Part shown: in pieces, positions 4,704 to 6,243 of the stretch
How the letters are laid out: each line of letters begins with the position of its first letter
How positions within the stretch are numbered: position 1 is the first letter of the stretch
DNA from: Spirochaetaceae bacterium
GTDB lineage: Bacteria; Spirochaetota; Spirochaetia; Treponematales; Breznakiellaceae
Direction: 5' to 3'
Assembly: GCA_031255655.1 (NCBI GenBank)
Contig: JAIRSB010000134.1
Location: 1-6,243 of the forward strand
Length of the DNA stretch: 6,243 nt
Translations under genes and position numbers: made by a program
Notes under the pieces: generated by a model
What the model was told of the DNA's origin: nothing
Databases searched by the model: none
What the model saw: only the letters and a program-made list of their open reading frames with translations

Positions 4704-4713
4704 AAACCGGTTT
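4704..4713. promoter_or_regulatory. 10-bp palindrome just after the predicted transcription start
   Basis: AAACCGGTTT is a perfect loopless palindrome about 8 nt into the predicted transcript. It shares a CCGG core with the dyad in the promoter spacer, and the nearer CCGG cores are 33 bp apart, about three helical turns. Operator function is inferred only. Confidence 0.35.
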
Positions 4714-4733
4714 TACCATAAAAATATTTTTTT

Positions 4734-4737
4734 AGGA
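4734..4737 (+). promoter_or_regulatory. Ribosome binding site deciding a TTG start
   Basis: AGGA lies 7 nt before the TTG at 4745 and overlaps an in-frame TAG at 4733-4735. Only four codons lie between that stop and the first usable start, which fixes the TTG as initiation codon. Confidence 0.7.
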
Positions 4738-4744
4738 CGCTATT

Positions 4745-6243
4745 TTGCCAATTGCGAGAAAAGCCGCAGTAAGTCTGCTTATTTGTGTTTTATTATTCGC
4801 TGGTTTTTGTTTCATTTCGTTTACAAGCCTTTTCGACAAGATAGAAACGCAGTTTTACGACCGCGCCATAATCAACAGGCTTACAAACGAACTCGAAGCG
4901 GACGCCGCTTTCATAGACATTTACATGAACGAGCTGCAACAGCGGTTTTCAGATATTCTGAATGAGCGGGCAATTAAAAGCAGCTTCTGGGTCAACCAGA
5001 ACAGCGAGGACATATACGAACGCAGCAGGATTTTCGCTTCGCTGGGCATTTCGCTGCCGGGGCTTCAATGGGTGCGCTTCATTGATTCCACAGGAAACCG
5101 CATACACTACTCAACAAATCCCGACGACCAGATTTTGACAGACACCGGAACACTGTTGTATAAAACCTACCCGGAAGTGATGGGCTATGTGCCATTCGAC
5201 CAGCAGATGCTTTCCGGCATGAATATGCGGCGTGTAGTATTCGATGCTGAAAACGAGCGGCTAATATTCTACTATCCGTTTTATGATTCGATGGACATCC
5301 ACCGCGGCGAAGCGCTGTTTTCAGTTTCGATAAACGCATTCAGCGAGCGTCTAATTGAAAACGCGCGGGCAACAGTGCGCGACGACATTTTCGTCATCTC
5401 AAACCCAAAAGGAATAGTAATCGGTATTCCGCAGTTGGACGCAGCTTCCGCGAAAGAAGCCATAGCCTCAATATGGGCGACAGGCAGCCTTGCCCTAAGC
5501 CGCGTATACGCACCGCGTTCCGGCGCCGACTCCATGACGCTGTTGTCGGTGAAAACCAATAATGACATATTTGTGGGACGTGTAGTACCGGAAAATCTGT
5601 TCGCCCTGCCAATCGCGCTGAAAGCCCTGATGATAGGGGCTGTCTTTGTAACGATGTTCGTGCTGATGTTCCTCATACTCAACGTTAAACAAGACGCCGT
5701 AGCCATAGTTCAGAGCAGACTGAAAGAACTTCAGGTAAGCCTTATGAACGAATACTACCAGTTGATGGGCGACATGGACTGGGCGGTATGGCGGCGCGAA
5801 CTGGAACAACGCCGCGAAGACGTGAAAGAAGAGCTGTGCCACGGCGTAAAAATCAAGAAAGGCAGCGACATTGAAAGCTATATAGACTCATTTTTTAATA
5901 AGTCGTGGGACGCGCTGCTTTCCGCTATAGGCAGCAAAACCGGCATGATCACGACATTTGACGAAACCAAACTTGAGGAGATACTAAGCCGTGTTTTGAA
6001 CTCGCAGGGACATTCCGGCACAGGAGCAGGAGAGGTTGAAGAACTGGAGGACATCTCCGGAGCGGAAGAAGTTTTAGAAGACTTGGATGACGTCGGCGTG
6101 TTTGAGTCTGGGAAAACCGCCGCAGCTGGAAATGAACGGTTTGACGAAATTGAGGAACTAGAAGAAGCCGAAAGCGCGGATGATCCGGCGGGAGAACCGG
6201 CAGATCATCCGGCGGAAGAGCCAGAAGAATTAGAGGAAGTGGA
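4745..6243 (+). CDS. Two-pass membrane protein with extracytoplasmic sensor-like domain and acidic tail (3' partial)
   Basis: The open frame runs 499 codons to the window edge without a stop. Residues about 7-29 form a first membrane helix with Arg/Lys at 5-6 before it. Residues about 30-293 should lie outside the cytoplasm and resemble a double-Cache-like ligand-binding region by general pattern only (a long helix, then QWVRFIDSTGNRIHYS and later DIFVISNPKGIVIG). A second helix spans about 294-313. The cytoplasmic part has a charged helical stretch with MDWAVWRRELEQRREDVKEEL. From about residue 430 it is extremely rich in Glu, Asp and Leu (VEELEDIS, IEELEEAE, PEELEEV). No HAMP, kinase, GGDEF or methyl-accepting domain is seen before the cut. 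The TTG start has an AGGA site; the first in-frame ATG would remove helix one. Function unknown; sensing is inferred from topology. Confidence 0.85.
   Translation, partial: MPIARKAAVSLLICVLLFAGFCFISFTSLFDKIETQFYDRAIINRLTNELEADAAFIDIYMNELQQRFSDILNERAIKSSFWVNQNSEDIYERSRIFASLGISLPGLQWVRFIDSTGNRIHYSTNPDDQILTDTGTLLYKTYPEVMGYVPFDQQMLSGMNMRRVVFDAENERLIFYYPFYDSMDIHRGEALFSVSINAFSERLIENARATVRDDIFVISNPKGIVIGIPQLDAASAKEAIASIWATGSLALSRVYAPRSGADSMTLLSVKTNNDIFVGRVVPENLFALPIALKALMIGAVFVTMFVLMFLILNVKQDAVAIVQSRLKELQVSLMNEYYQLMGDMDWAVWRRELEQRREDVKEELCHGVKIKKGSDIESYIDSFFNKSWDALLSAIGSKTGMITTFDETKLEEILSRVLNSQGHSGTGAGEVEELEDISGAEEVLEDLDDVGVFESGKTAAAGNERFDEIEELEEAESADDPAGEPADHPAEEPEELEEV
6177..6211. repeat. 9-bp-arm inverted repeat in the acidic tail region
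   Basis: CGGATGATC (6177-6185) pairs exactly with GATCATCCG (6203-6211). Inner CGG/CCG triplets could extend the stem. It encodes the DDPAGEPADHPAEEP segment, whose protein sequence also repeats a PA-x-EP-like unit. Confidence 0.65.

Larger units (their letters stand above)
4455..4744. other. Divergent intergenic region between carD and the membrane-protein gene
   Basis: These 290 bp separate two divergent units and hold no credible gene. The right third has a clear rightward promoter (4661-4689) and dyad sites. For carD the leftward promoter is unclear: a TATAAA at 4597-4592 on the minus strand resembles a -10 box but has no good -35 partner at 16-18 bp. Near carD, CGCGCGA (4493-4499) and TCGCGCG (4515-4521) form a 7-bp inverted repeat that would lie in the carD leader. 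CCCGCT (4628-4633) and AGCGGG (4653-4658) form a weaker one. No RNA gene or riboswitch was recognised. Confidence 0.5.

Overview
The window is dense bacterial chromosome with three transcription units. Rightward, at 59-2008, is one gene for a bifunctional aromatic amino acid enzyme: a type I-beta DAHP synthase fused to a prephenate dehydratase with an ACT domain. Leftward, from about 4454 down to 2013, is a tight operon carD-ispD-ispF-nth: a CarD/CdnL-family RNA polymerase-binding regulator, two consecutive-pathway enzymes of MEP isoprenoid synthesis, and endonuclease III. Rightward again, from 4745 past the window end, is a two-pass membrane protein with a large extracytoplasmic domain and a very acidic cytoplasmic tail. 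No rRNA, tRNA, insertion sequence, CRISPR array or phage gene is visible, so this looks like core chromosome.

Organism: GC-leaning genes with AT-rich promoter regions, two TTG starts and one GTG start among six genes, and a Glu/Leu-rich (ELEE-type) tail on a sensor-like membrane protein suggest a spirochaete, perhaps a Treponema-like lineage. This is inferred from overall resemblance, not from a search. The carD-ispD-ispF order is also known from mycobacteria, so gene order alone does not fix the phylum.

How it works together: AroF-PheA joins the first step of the shikimate pathway to the phenylalanine-specific dehydratase step. It has a ferredoxin-like regulatory domain at its N-terminus and a phenylalanine-type ACT domain at its C-terminus. 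In the leftward operon, carD and ispD are 3 nt apart, ispD and ispF are separated by 46 nt, and ispF and nth share an ATGA stop/start overlap. The 290-bp gap 4455-4744 separates the divergent units and holds a good sigma-70-type promoter for the membrane protein, with dyad symmetries around it.

The most unusual signal is not a gene. Long perfect inverted repeats with very short loops lie inside coding sequence in several genes: 13-bp arms in ispF and in ispD, 12-bp and 10-bp arms in the AroF-PheA linker, a loopless 20-bp palindrome just after the ispD start, another 10-bp-arm hairpin near the ispD end, and many of 7-9 bp. They share no common sequence. This argues against a dispersed repeat family and for a process, such as template-switch correction of quasi-palindromes, that acts across this genome.
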